This document shows positions 17,934-26,161 of a stretch of DNA of 64,000 bases, in pieces; position 1 is the stretch's first letter, and each line of letters starts with the position of its first letter. Under the pieces are notes generated by a model. It saw only the letters and a list, made by a program, of their open reading frames with translations, did not search any database and had not been told where the DNA came from. The DNA lies in contig NZ_VFAH01000001.1 of NCBI RefSeq assembly GCF_008929045.1, positions 186,001-250,000 on the forward strand, in the 5' to 3' direction. Both the position numbers and the translations under genes were made by a program. Source of the stretch: Noviherbaspirillum aerium (lineage in GTDB: Bacteria; Pseudomonadota; Gammaproteobacteria; Burkholderiales; Burkholderiaceae_D).

Positions 17934-19058
17934 TCAATAGCTGGTCAGCGGAACCGGCTGCTGGTTCTTGAAGGTAAACACGGTTACCGGGGATTCCTTC
18001 ATGTTGCCCTTGTCGTCGAAGGAGTAGTTGCCGGCGACGCCCTTGAACGAACCCTGGCGGATGGCGGCATTGACCTTGGCCGGATCAACCGAGTCGGCCT
18101 TCTTCATGGCCTCGGCGTACAGCATCACGCCGTCGTAGAAGGAAGCGGCATACACGCTCGGGTCCTGATTGAACTGCTTCTTGTACTTGTTCTTGAAATC
18201 AGGACCGGATGCGGCCTTGTCGAGGATCGCGCCGCCCTGCGCGCAGAGCACGTTCTCGCCGACGGCGTCGCCGCCGAGCTTGCCCATTTCCGCTGCGCAG
18301 ATGGTGTCGCCGCCGAGCAGCTTGGCATTCAGGCCGAGCTGCTTCATCTGGCGCGCCATCGGGCCGCCCTGGGGAGCATAGCCGCCGAGGAAGATGGCTT
18401 CCGCCTTCTTCGACTTCAGGCTGGTCAGGATCGCGGTGAAGTCGGAAGCCTTGTCATTGGTGAACTCGTGGCCGACCACGTTCAAGCCGGAAGCCTTGGC
18501 CTGCTTCTTGAACTCTTCGGCGACGCCCTGGCCGTAGGCGGTACGGTCATCGATCACGGCGACGTTCTTCAGCTTGAGTTCCTTGGCGGCATACAGCGCC
18601 ATCTTGGAGCCGAGCTGGGAATCGCTGGCGTTGATGCGGTACAGCGACTTGTAGCCCTGCTCGGTGATCTTCGGATTGGAACCGACGGTGGCGACCAGCG
18701 CGCCGGCGTCGTTGTAGACGCGCGATGCGGGAATGGCGACGCCGGAATTGTACGGGCCGACGACGAACTTGACGCCGCTGTCCATCAGTTTCTGGGCGAC
18801 GTTGACGCCGGCTTTCGGATCGCCCTGGTCGTCTTCGCTGACCAGTTCGAACTTGACCTTTTTGCCGCCGACGGTGATCGGCTTGGCGTTCAGCTCGTCG
18901 ATGGCCATGCGGGCGCCGTTTTCATTGTCCTTGCCGGCGAAGGATTGCGCGCCCGAGAGGGGGCCGCTGTGACCGATCTTGACGACGGTTTCCTGCGCGG
19001 TGGCGACGCTTGCCAGACCGGCCAGGGCCAGTGCGGCGATAATCTTGTTCTGGTACAT
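17934..19058 (-). CDS. Branched-chain amino acid ABC transporter substrate-binding protein (LivK-like)
   Basis: A 374-residue periplasmic binding protein with signal peptide (cleavage after SVATAQ). The mature start TVVKIGHSGPLSGAQ and the motif GPYNSGVAIPASRVY are typical of LIV/LivK proteins. The ATG at 19058 follows GAGGAAA. No permease or ATPase gene is adjacent, so it is an orphan that presumably serves a transporter encoded elsewhere. It ends at a strong terminator, so it is transcribed alone. Confidence 0.9.
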   Translation of the reverse strand: MYQNKIIAALALAGLASVATAQETVVKIGHSGPLSGAQSFAGKDNENGARMAIDELNAKPITVGGKKVKFELVSEDDQGDPKAGVNVAQKLMDSGVKFVVGPYNSGVAIPASRVYNDAGALVATVGSNPKITEQGYKSLYRINASDSQLGSKMALYAAKELKLKNVAVIDDRTAYGQGVAEEFKKQAKASGLNVVGHEFTNDKASDFTAILTSLKSKKAEAIFLGGYAPQGGPMARQMKQLGLNAKLLGGDTICAAEMGKLGGDAVGENVLCAQGGAILDKAASGPDFKNKYKKQFNQDPSVYAASFYDGVMLYAEAMKKADSVDPAKVNAAIRQGSFKGVAGNYSFDDKGNMKESPVTVFTFKNQQPVPLTSY

Positions 19059-19292
19059 GTGGTTTCCTCGTTTAAGTATCTTCTCCATGGCACGGCGATC
19101 GTGTCGGCCAGCGCCAGCGCTGTGAACTGGTGGGGTCACGGCTGTGGATTATGGACAAGGTCATGCAAAATTATCTTGCGTTCTTTTTACGTAAACCGGG
19201 CATTTGTAGCAAATTATTCTTCTGGAGCCGGCAAAGGTGAATTAAATTCGGCTTTTCCCGGGAAATGGAACTTCGACAACAATCTTGACGCC

Positions 19293-19616
19293 ATGGAATC
19301 GAGCAATCTGTACAGCGGCATTCCGGCCGCCCTGCCGCAGGAATTGATGCAGACCCTGGCCGCCGCCGGCAATGTGCGCATCGAACGCATCGTTTCGCGC
19401 GGCCATGCCTCGCCGCCCGGCTTCTGGTACGACCAGGCCGAGCATGAATGGGTGGTATTGCTCAAGGGCCGGGCCGGCCTGCGTTTCGAGCGCGGCGACC
19501 GGCTGCTGGAGCTCGGCGAAGGCGATTTCGTCAATATCGCGGCCCATGAAAGGCACCGGGTGGAATGGACGGCGGCTGATGAGGAGTCGGTCTGGCTGGC
19601 CGTGTTCTACCATTGA
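19293..19616 (+). CDS. Cupin-domain protein
   Basis: A 107-residue single-cupin protein. The first motif contains EHEWVVLLKGRAGLRFE and the second HERHRVEWT, giving possible metal-binding His and Glu residues. It is divergent from the livK-like gene. There is no clear ribosome site; the ATG at 19293 was chosen from the domain boundary. Function cannot be inferred beyond a small beta-barrel protein. Confidence 0.7.
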   Translation: MESSNLYSGIPAALPQELMQTLAAAGNVRIERIVSRGHASPPGFWYDQAEHEWVVLLKGRAGLRFERGDRLLELGEGDFVNIAAHERHRVEWTAADEESVWLAVFYH

Positions 19617-19682
19617 TTCGGCCGGAAAGATTGTTCATCTTCCGGGTTGCTGATCTCCCCCTCCCCTCCACCTTCGGAACAA

Positions 19683-19705
19683 GGCCGGGCGAGGGGATTC
19701 GGCCC
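19683..19705 (-). repeat. Dispersed intergenic repeat, copy B
   Basis: The minus strand reads GGGCCGAATCCCCTCGCCC then GGCC, differing from copy A (14477-14500) by one substitution and one missing base. It lies in the convergent gap between the cupin and ion channel genes. Confidence 0.6.
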
Positions 19706-19748
19706 AACCTATTTTCGGGCCGGATCTACAAGCTGTAAGCGCGCCGTT

Positions 19749-20642
19749 TCAGTCGTGCTCGTAATGCGGCAGGCGCGTGCCGCAGCCCTTGCAGAAATTG
19801 GCATCGGCATCCAGGCCGCTGGCCAGGCATTCCGGGCAGGTGCGGGTGGTCGGCTTCGGCTGCACCCGCTGCAGGGTCATTTCCGAGGTGATGATGCCGG
19901 TCGGCACCGCGAGGATCGACCAGCCGATCAGCATCGACAGCGAAGTGATCGCGCGGCCGAGATCGGTCCTGGGCGTGATGTCGCCGAAACCGACCGTGGT
20001 GACGGCCGTGATGGCGAAATACACCGCGGTCGGGATGCTGCTGAAGGGCGTGCCCGGACCGCCTTCGATCACGTACATCAGCGTGCCGTTCAGGATCACC
20101 AGGATCGCCACCACCGACAGGAAGATGAAGATCTTGCGGCGGCTGGCGAGGAGCGCGTTGCCCAGCATCGAATACTCCTCGATGTAGGACGTCAGCTTGA
20201 GCAGCCGGAACATGCGCAGCAGCCGCAGCAGGCGGAAATCGATCAGCGCGTGCAGCTCCGGCATGAACAGGGCCGCATAGGCGGGAACGATGGAGAGCAG
20301 GTCGATGATGCCGAAGAAACTGGTGGCATAGCGCATCGGATGCCGCACGCAGGACAGGCGGCTGATGTACTCCAGCGTGAAGATGATGGTGAAGAACCAC
20401 TCCAGTGCGTGGAGCACGCTGCCGTAGCGGAGACCGATGCTCTCGATGCTGTCGAGCATGACCACGGTCACGCTCAGCAGGATGGCGGCGATCAGGCTGA
20501 AGTCGAACACCCGGCCCGGCACCGTGTCCGCCTCGAAGATGATGATAAACAGGCGTTCCCGCCAGCCCGCCTGCGGACGGCCGAAATAGGCAGCCGGGTG
20601 GGCAGGCCGCGGCGGGCGCTGCGATGAAATGCGCTGGTTCAT
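19749..20642 (-). CDS. Voltage-gated-type potassium channel with zinc-ribbon tail
   Basis: A 297-residue six-helix ion channel. S4 carries regularly spaced Arg residues (DFRLLRLLRMFRLLK), and the pore has the K+ selectivity filter TVGFGD. The C-terminus ends in two CX2C pairs (CPECLASG ... CKGCGTRLP) that look like a zinc ribbon, possibly a cytoplasmic assembly or sensing element. The start MNQRIS was chosen at 20642; longer readings add basic, non-conserved sequence. Monocistronic. Confidence 0.87.
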   Translation of the reverse strand: MNQRISSQRPPRPAHPAAYFGRPQAGWRERLFIIIFEADTVPGRVFDFSLIAAILLSVTVVMLDSIESIGLRYGSVLHALEWFFTIIFTLEYISRLSCVRHPMRYATSFFGIIDLLSIVPAYAALFMPELHALIDFRLLRLLRMFRLLKLTSYIEEYSMLGNALLASRRKIFIFLSVVAILVILNGTLMYVIEGGPGTPFSSIPTAVYFAITAVTTVGFGDITPRTDLGRAITSLSMLIGWSILAVPTGIITSEMTLQRVQPKPTTRTCPECLASGLDADANFCKGCGTRLPHYEHD

Positions 20643-20890
20643 GATGGGTAGGCCGAAGTGCGGAAATCCTGGAAGGCACGATTCTACAGGACGCATGTTG
20701 CCGCTCCGGCGCCTGCGGTCTTCCCGAATGATGCCGGCACCTTTTTTGCCGCGGCAACCAGGCCGCACTGTCTTGCCGCGCCCTTTGACTGAGGAAACGC
20801 ACCATCGCATCGCAGGATGCTGCAAGAATTCGAATGTGAATATGAAGCCGTCTGGCCCGCAACCCATCCACCGTAGAGGAAAACAGCCGC

Positions 20891-22162
20891 ATGGATCTCG
20901 TCATCCGCAACGCCACCCTGCCCGACCATACCCGTGCCGATATCGCCATCGCCGGTGACAGGATCGCCGCCATCGGCACCGACCTCGCCCTCAAGGGCAG
21001 GCAGGAGATCGATGCCCATGGCGACCTGGCGGCGCCGCCGTTCGTCGATGCCCACTTCCACATGGATGCGACGCTCAGCTACGGCCTGCCTCGCGTGAAC
21101 CAGTCGGGCACGCTGCTCGAAGGCATTGCGCTGTGGGGCGAACTCAAGCCGCTGCTGGCGCAGGAAGCGCTGATCGAGCGGGCGCTGCAGTACTGCGACT
21201 GGGCGGTGGCGCGCGGGCTGCTCGCCATCCGCACCCATGTCGATGTCTGCGACGACCGCCTGCTGGCGGTGGAGGCGCTGCTGGAAGTCAAGCGGCGCGT
21301 GGCGCCCTACCTTGACCTGCAGCTGGTGGCCTTCCCGCAGGACGGCCTGCTGCGCAGTCCCGCTGCGTTCGACAACTTGAAGCGGGCCATCGCCATGGGC
21401 GTGGACGTGGTGGGCGGCATTCCGCATTTCGAGCGCACCATGGCCGATGGCGCCGAATCGGTGCGGCTGCTGTGCGCGTTCGCCGCCGACAAGGGCTTGC
21501 GGGTGGACATGCATTGCGACGAAACGGACGACCCGCTGTCGCGCCACATCGAAACCCTGGCGTATCACGCCAACCGCCTCGGCCTGCATGGCCGCGTCGC
21601 CGGCTCGCACCTGACCTCGATGCACTCGATGGACAACTATTACGTCAGCAAGCTGCTGCCGCTCATCGCCGAATCCGGCGTCGCCGCCATCGCCAATCCG
21701 CTCATCAACATCACGCTGCAGGGCCGCCACGACACCTATCCGAAGCGGCGCGGCATGACCCGCGTGCCGGAACTGATGGCCGCCGGGGTCGATGTCGCCT
21801 TCGGCCATGACTGCGTGATGGACCCGTGGTACGGCATGGGCTCCGGCGACATGCTGGAAGTCGCGCACATGGGCCTGCATGTGGCGCAGATGACCAGCCA
21901 GGAAGCGATGCGCGCCTGCTTCGACGCCATCACCGAAACGCCGGCGCGCATCCTCGGCCTGGAAGGCTACGGCCTGCAGGCCGGCTGCCATGCCGACCTG
22001 GTCATTCTCGATGCGGGCAGCACGATCGAGGCGATCCGCCTGCGCGCGGCGCGGCGCTATGTGCTGCGGCGTGGACGGGTGATCAGCCAGTCGCCGCCGG
22101 CGCGTGCCGAGCTTAATTTGCCGGGGCGGCCGGAACAGGTGAATTTCCGGCTGGGGCGGTGA
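20891..22162 (+). CDS. codA: Cytosine deaminase-like amidohydrolase
   Basis: A 423-residue amidohydrolase-superfamily enzyme, probably converting cytosine (or isoguanine) to uracil (or xanthine). The metal and catalytic motifs are present: HFHMD, THVDVCDDR, MHCDETDD, SHLTSMHS and FGHDCVMDPWYGMGSGDML, closely following CodA. A ribosome site (GAGGAAA) precedes the ATG. No codB permease is adjacent. A diverged fragment of a second such gene lies 120 bp downstream. Confidence 0.85.
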   Translation: MDLVIRNATLPDHTRADIAIAGDRIAAIGTDLALKGRQEIDAHGDLAAPPFVDAHFHMDATLSYGLPRVNQSGTLLEGIALWGELKPLLAQEALIERALQYCDWAVARGLLAIRTHVDVCDDRLLAVEALLEVKRRVAPYLDLQLVAFPQDGLLRSPAAFDNLKRAIAMGVDVVGGIPHFERTMADGAESVRLLCAFAADKGLRVDMHCDETDDPLSRHIETLAYHANRLGLHGRVAGSHLTSMHSMDNYYVSKLLPLIAESGVAAIANPLINITLQGRHDTYPKRRGMTRVPELMAAGVDVAFGHDCVMDPWYGMGSGDMLEVAHMGLHVAQMTSQEAMRACFDAITETPARILGLEGYGLQAGCHADLVILDAGSTIEAIRLRAARRYVLRRGRVISQSPPARAELNLPGRPEQVNFRLGR

Positions 22163-22278
22163 GCTGCTTGCGGTCCTGCATTGGCTGAACCCGCGCAGCC
22201 ATGAAATATTTAAAGAAAGCGTTTTCAGCAAGCCCAAATGAGTTCACTGAAGGCAAACCTGTTGTTTCAATCTTTTGT

Positions 22279-22350
22279 TTCAACGGCTTGAAGCGACCCA
22301 TCGCGATGGGAGTAGACGTGGGCGTGGTGGGCGGCATGGAACTGTTTCGC
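22279..22350 (+). pseudogene. Remnant of a diverged codA-like gene
   Basis: One frame reads FNGLKRPIAMGVDV then VVGG, matching the intact gene's FDNLKRAIAMGVDVVGG (DNA 21368-21418) with an inserted Gly-Val. Many differences are at third codon positions, which points to an old, once-coding paralogue rather than a recent copy. Nothing longer is recognisable on either side. Confidence 0.6.
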
Positions 22351-22365
22351 TTCCGGAAACACTCA
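22338..22365 (+). promoter_or_regulatory. Candidate hrp-box (HrpL-type) promoter of the first LRR gene
   Basis: GGAACT, 15 bases, ACAC, two bases, A. The HrpL consensus is GGAACC-N15/16-CCACNNA, so each half has one mismatch. It lies 83 bp before the LRR gene start. A better match precedes the second LRR gene. Confidence 0.42.
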
Positions 22366-22448
22366 TGCCTTCCATACCGCGGCCCGGATTCCTCTTTTCT
22401 TTAAGAAATGGATTCCGTCGCCCCTGTCTCTGCTTGAGGAAACGACGC

Positions 22449-24026
22449 ATGACTAAAATGATTGGTTCATACCATGTATATGTAACAGGCTCCAACAGTC
22501 TTCCAAAAAATACGCAAATTGCCGATACCAGGCAGAACACACCAGCGCAAACGGCGCCAGGCGTTACCGGAAGTCGTGCGCATAAGAGCATGGTCGAGGC
22601 GGTCGTCTGGCGTAGCCGGCTTATGTCGTGCTGCATCACCAAGAACACGCAACCGACGGCGGAGAGCGTTGCACAAGCTTTCCAGCCTACCGGCATGCCT
22701 GCGGTCGAAAGTCATGCCGATCGGCTTACAAACCTGCCGCCGGAACTGCAACGGATCATCTTGTCCATGATGCCGATGAACGCCCGGAAGAACTATCGTC
22801 TGCTGAACAAGCGCGCGGAACCGATTGCAGCCAGCCAGCTGCAGCATGAGAACGTGAACTCGCCCCAACATCTCGCTGACGTATTGAACGCCTATGGTAA
22901 TGCCAATATCCAAGCACTCAGCATTTCGGGGTCAGCTTTCGCGGACACGGACTGGAACACACTGCCTGTCTCTCTCGAGTATCTCAATCTGTCGCAATGT
23001 CAAAATTTAACGGATCAAGGGCTTGCCGCGGCATTGCAGCGTGTTCCCGATCTCCAGCATCTGGATGTATCGGGATGCATCCGATTAACGGATCAGGGCA
23101 TAGCAACGGCACTGAACCATGTCCCCGATCTCCGGCATCTCAACCTGTCACGATGCGAAGGCTTACGAACAGTAAGCCTTCCGCTTCGTCGATTGGAAGA
23201 ACTCGATGTATCCAATTGCCGTCATCTCCTTGCCATTCAAGCTCCAGAAGACGGTTTTCCTGCTCTTGCCCGGTTCAATCTGTCTTCGTGCGGCGAAATA
23301 GTTGCTGCGGAACTCACCCCACTACTGCAAAGATGTCGCAGTCTGGCCGAACTTAATTTCAGCTTCTGCCGCAATCTGGCCGAAGTAATACTGTCTGGGA
23401 TGACTGCACTGGAAACCATCGAGGCGCGCCATTGCGAGAATTTGACAACATTAAGATTGGATAGCCATCGCATCCTCAAGAAAATGAATTTAGCCTACAA
23501 CGACAGCCTAGTTACCGTAGGAGTCGGAAACCTGCCCGCGCTGGAAGAACTCGACTTATCGACGAATGTACAATTGGGGCAAGAAACCAATCGCCAAATG
23601 CTTGACGGGGTACTCCAAAACGCAGGAACGAATCTTAAGCGCCTCAACTTGAAGGGGCGCATTCCCAGCGATGGGGCCATGCCGGATCTGCGCTTGTTTG
23701 CCGCTCTGGATGAGCTGGATATCTCGCGTGCCAGCATAGTCGGTTCAAGCCTTTCGGAACGACTGCCGCCTTCCCTCAAGATATTGAAAATTTCTGATAC
23801 CGGAATCACCGACAGGCACCTGAGCGGTGTCCTGCGAAAGCAACGCAATCTTGAGCACCTCGAAGTTCATCGGTCCCGCAATGTGACCAGCGCCGGTTTG
23901 CGGCCTTTGCGAAGAAATTTCCCTCTGACACTGCAGTATCTTGGGGTGGATGGTTGCACGAAATTAAGCACTGAAGCGAAAGCGAAACTGAGAGCCGTCA
24001 TTCCCGATGTGAGTTCAACGAGTTAG
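22449..24026 (+). CDS. F-box-like / leucine-rich-repeat protein, candidate secreted effector
   Basis: A 525-residue protein. Residues 1-90 are Ser/Thr/Gln/Asn-rich without a Sec signal, as in type III effectors. Residues about 93-135 (LPPELQRIILSMMPMNARKN ... LLNKRAE) resemble a eukaryotic F-box. From about 150 to 520 there are roughly 13 leucine-rich repeats of the cysteine-containing FBXL/AMN1 kind, such as LQHLDVSGCIRLTDQGIATAL. The ATG at 22449 follows GAGGA at 8 nt; an upstream in-frame ATG would read through the codA remnant. Base composition is visibly more AT-rich than the flanks. It is paralogous to the gene at 26162. Role in host SCF ubiquitin ligase hijacking is inferred. Confidence 0.82.
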   Translation: MTKMIGSYHVYVTGSNSLPKNTQIADTRQNTPAQTAPGVTGSRAHKSMVEAVVWRSRLMSCCITKNTQPTAESVAQAFQPTGMPAVESHADRLTNLPPELQRIILSMMPMNARKNYRLLNKRAEPIAASQLQHENVNSPQHLADVLNAYGNANIQALSISGSAFADTDWNTLPVSLEYLNLSQCQNLTDQGLAAALQRVPDLQHLDVSGCIRLTDQGIATALNHVPDLRHLNLSRCEGLRTVSLPLRRLEELDVSNCRHLLAIQAPEDGFPALARFNLSSCGEIVAAELTPLLQRCRSLAELNFSFCRNLAEVILSGMTALETIEARHCENLTTLRLDSHRILKKMNLAYNDSLVTVGVGNLPALEELDLSTNVQLGQETNRQMLDGVLQNAGTNLKRLNLKGRIPSDGAMPDLRLFAALDELDISRASIVGSSLSERLPPSLKILKISDTGITDRHLSGVLRKQRNLEHLEVHRSRNVTSAGLRPLRRNFPLTLQYLGVDGCTKLSTEAKAKLRAVIPDVSSTS

Positions 24027-24131
24027 CACGGCTTGCCTTCGCCCGTTCAGCATACGGAGGGGTATGGTTCGAGTCTGCAGCCGTCAGGCTCCGTTGCGTG
24101 GAACTTGGCGAACGCAGGTTGTCCACGGTAC

Positions 24132-24163
24132 TGCGCATCGCGCCATGCGCGGCGCGATGCGCA
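24132..24163. repeat. 13-bp-arm palindrome
   Basis: TGCGCATCGCGCC and GGCGCGATGCGCA flank a 6-base loop, a perfect stem with no T tract. It lies 106 bp after the first LRR gene. A smaller hairpin (CCCGGC / GCCGGG, 24203-24220) follows. REP-like element or transcript end structure. Confidence 0.6.
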
Positions 24164-24286
24164 ACCCTGCTTGCCATCCGCGCCGGCTGTTGCAGATGGG
24201 CACCCGGCCTGCCAGCCGGGCTCGGACGCAAAACAAGTGTGCAACCCTTCCGCCTCAATAGCAGGCCTCCTACCCTCGCATCGTGC

Positions 24287-24715
24287 CTACATCAACAGCA
24301 TCACGATGCGCACCGCGATGATCCAGCAGATGAGAAGACCGCCGAAGAAGCACAGCGCCCGCCAGGGCTGCAGGCCGCGCAGATAAACGATGGTGTGTGC
24401 GTAGCGTACGGCGACGTACAGCCCGAACAGCAGCTGCGCCGATTCCTTCGTCGCTCCCAGCAGTACATAAGTCAGCGCCAGTGCCAGGAACAGCGGCAGG
24501 TTTTCAACATCGTTGCGCCAGATATGGCCGCAGCGCTGCACCAGCGGCGCTTCCTTCTCCCTTGGACGCACACCCGCCAGCGCCGCGTCTTCCGGCACGA
24601 GAAAGCTGCGGCTGCGGAAGCGGCTGACGATCTGCAGGAAGCTGGTCAGCGTGGTCTTGAGGAACAGTGCCGCGAGAGCCAGCGCGAAGGCCGGCAGGGC
24701 AGGATAGGCATTCAT
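24287..24715 (-). CDS. MAPEG family membrane protein
   Basis: A 142-residue four-helix membrane protein of the MAPEG (microsomal glutathione transferase/prostaglandin E synthase) family. The signature region reads RCGHIWRNDVENLPLFLALAL, with the conserved Asn-x-x-Glu-Asn. The ATG at 24715 overlaps the stop of a short upstream frame as ATGA. Divergent from an AraC-type regulator, which probably controls it. Substrate unknown; glutathione-dependent detoxification is the usual guess. Confidence 0.83.
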   Translation of the reverse strand: MNAYPALPAFALALAALFLKTTLTSFLQIVSRFRSRSFLVPEDAALAGVRPREKEAPLVQRCGHIWRNDVENLPLFLALALTYVLLGATKESAQLLFGLYVAVRYAHTIVYLRGLQPWRALCFFGGLLICWIIAVRIVMLLM

Positions 24716-24804
24716 TGCTGCGCCTCCCGGCTGGTGCGCCGGCGCTGTTGCGGCGAAGGCGCGCGCCTGGTGGCGTGCAGGTCGGCAAAGATCATGTGCG
24801 GCAT
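24712..24804 (-). CDS. Possible small protein upstream of MAPEG gene
   Basis: A 30-residue frame starting MPHMIFADLHAT and ending in a basic Arg/Gln-rich tail. AAGGAA lies 6 nt before the ATG at 24804, and the stop overlaps the MAPEG start by four bases, the pattern of translational coupling. No family is recognised; it may be a leader peptide or chance. Confidence 0.38.
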   Translation of the reverse strand: MPHMIFADLHATRRAPSPQQRRRTSREAQQ

Positions 24805-24832
24805 GTGCATTTCCTTGTTGGTTGATCGTGCC

Positions 24833-24874
24833 GCCATTATCGGAATGCGGCGTCAAACACGCCATTGTCGGAAA
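24833..24874. promoter_or_regulatory. Direct repeats in the MAPEG/AraC divergent promoter
   Basis: GCCATTATCGGAA (24833) and GCCATTGTCGGAA (24861) are 13-base direct repeats 28 bp apart, between the divergent starts. AraC-family regulators bind direct repeats, so these are candidate half-sites for the regulator encoded at 24902. Confidence 0.5.
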
Positions 24875-24901
24875 CGACATATTCATGGTTAAATCGGACA
24901 C

Positions 24902-25915
24902 ATGCCCAATGATCCCGACACCAGTCCCGGCACCATCCGCATCGGCGTATTGATCTATCCCGGCTGCCTGCGCAGCGGGGCCGTGCTGCCGCTCGATGTA
25001 TTCCGCATCGCCACCGCGCTCTCCGCCCACCGGCCGGCGGCGCAGCGGGTGCGCTTCGAGGCGCAATGGTTCGGCGTGCGCAACCGCAGGAGCATGCAGG
25101 TCGGCGGCCTTAGCTTTGCTACCGAAGCGGCGGACCCGGAAGCATTCGACGCCATCATGCTGCCCGGGATCGACCATACCGAAGCCCATGAGCTGACGCC
25201 GCTGCTGGAAGAGCTTGGTCCGGAAAAGGAGTTGCTGCGACGCTATGCGCGGCTGGACAGGCCGATCATCTCCAGCTGTTCCAGCACCTGCCTGGTGGCG
25301 CAGGCCGGCCTGCTCGACGGGCGGCGCGCCACCACCAGCTGGTGGCTGGGCAATTTCTTCCGCAAGCGCTATCCCGAAGTGGCGCTGGATGCGGAACAGC
25401 TGGTGGTCGAGGACGGCCAGTTCGTTTCCTCCGGCGGCGTCACGTCCTATCTCGACCTGTCGCTGTGGCTGGTCGGCCGCTTCGGCGGGGAAGCCTTGCG
25501 CCAGAGCGTGGCCAAGGTGCTGGTCATGGACGGCAACCGCAGCAGCCAGGCGCCCTATGTCGCCACGGCGATGATGCAGGACCAGGGACATGCGAGCATC
25601 GACCGGGCGCGTCGCTGGCTGAACAAGCACATGGACCAGCCCTGGACCATGACGGCGCTGGCCGAGCATTGCAATACCACGCCGCGCACGCTGCTGCGCC
25701 GCTTCCGCCAGGCGCTCGGCATGAGCCCGATCCAGTATGCGCAGCAGCTGGCGGTGGAGCGCGCCAAGGCGCTGCTGGAATCGACCCGGCTGTCGCTGGA
25801 AGACATTACCGGCCGCTGCGGCTATGAGGATGTCTCGACCTTCAGCAAGGTATTCAAGCGCAGCACCCGGCTGACGCCGCGGGAATACCGGGCACGCTTC
25901 GGGTTGCGGCAGTAA
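24902..25915 (+). CDS. GlxA-type AraC family transcriptional regulator
   Basis: A 337-residue regulator with an N-terminal DJ-1/PfpI-like domain (about residues 8-190) and a C-terminal AraC double helix-turn-helix (about 235-335), including MTALAEHCNTTPRTLLRRFR and the conserved GYEDVSTFSKVFKR. The N-terminal domain keeps a Cys-containing elbow (ISSCSSTCLVAQAG). It likely controls the divergent MAPEG gene and itself through the repeats between them. Confidence 0.88.
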   Translation: MPNDPDTSPGTIRIGVLIYPGCLRSGAVLPLDVFRIATALSAHRPAAQRVRFEAQWFGVRNRRSMQVGGLSFATEAADPEAFDAIMLPGIDHTEAHELTPLLEELGPEKELLRRYARLDRPIISSCSSTCLVAQAGLLDGRRATTSWWLGNFFRKRYPEVALDAEQLVVEDGQFVSSGGVTSYLDLSLWLVGRFGGEALRQSVAKVLVMDGNRSSQAPYVATAMMQDQGHASIDRARRWLNKHMDQPWTMTALAEHCNTTPRTLLRRFRQALGMSPIQYAQQLAVERAKALLESTRLSLEDITGRCGYEDVSTFSKVFKRSTRLTPREYRARFGLRQ

Positions 25916-26068
25916 GCTGCGGTGCCGGCCTGTTCCATCGTGCGCGTTTCCTCCAAAGCAATCCTGGTCAAAACCCCTAAGGGCTTCCTTAACTTGATTG
26001 CGGATGCGGCGAAAGACTCCTGCACGATGTGACTGGCGTTCTTTCCACGTCAGGCAAATTATCGATGG

Positions 26069-26096
26069 AACTATCTTTCGACAAAGGCCACACACG
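26069..26096 (+). promoter_or_regulatory. Candidate hrp-box (HrpL-type) promoter of the second LRR gene
   Basis: GGAACT, 15 bases, CCAC, AC, A. This matches GGAACC-N15/16-CCACNNA at every position except the sixth. It lies 65 bp upstream of the LRR gene start, a normal distance for hrp boxes. Confidence 0.58.
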
Positions 26097-26161
26097 AGCT
26101 CCATTTTAGCGTTCCATGAATCCGGACGATGGCCGGACCGGTTATCCATTCAAGGGGGGAA

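Noticed and set aside
24100-24126. A third GGAACT...CCAC arrangement after the first LRR gene
   Set aside because: The spacer is 17 bases instead of 15-16, the following NNA is not met, and no plus-strand gene begins within 750 bp.
24287-26149. A 620-codon minus-strand frame spanning the AraC-type gene
   Set aside because: Only its last 142 codons (the MAPEG gene) have coding character; the rest is antisense to the regulator.
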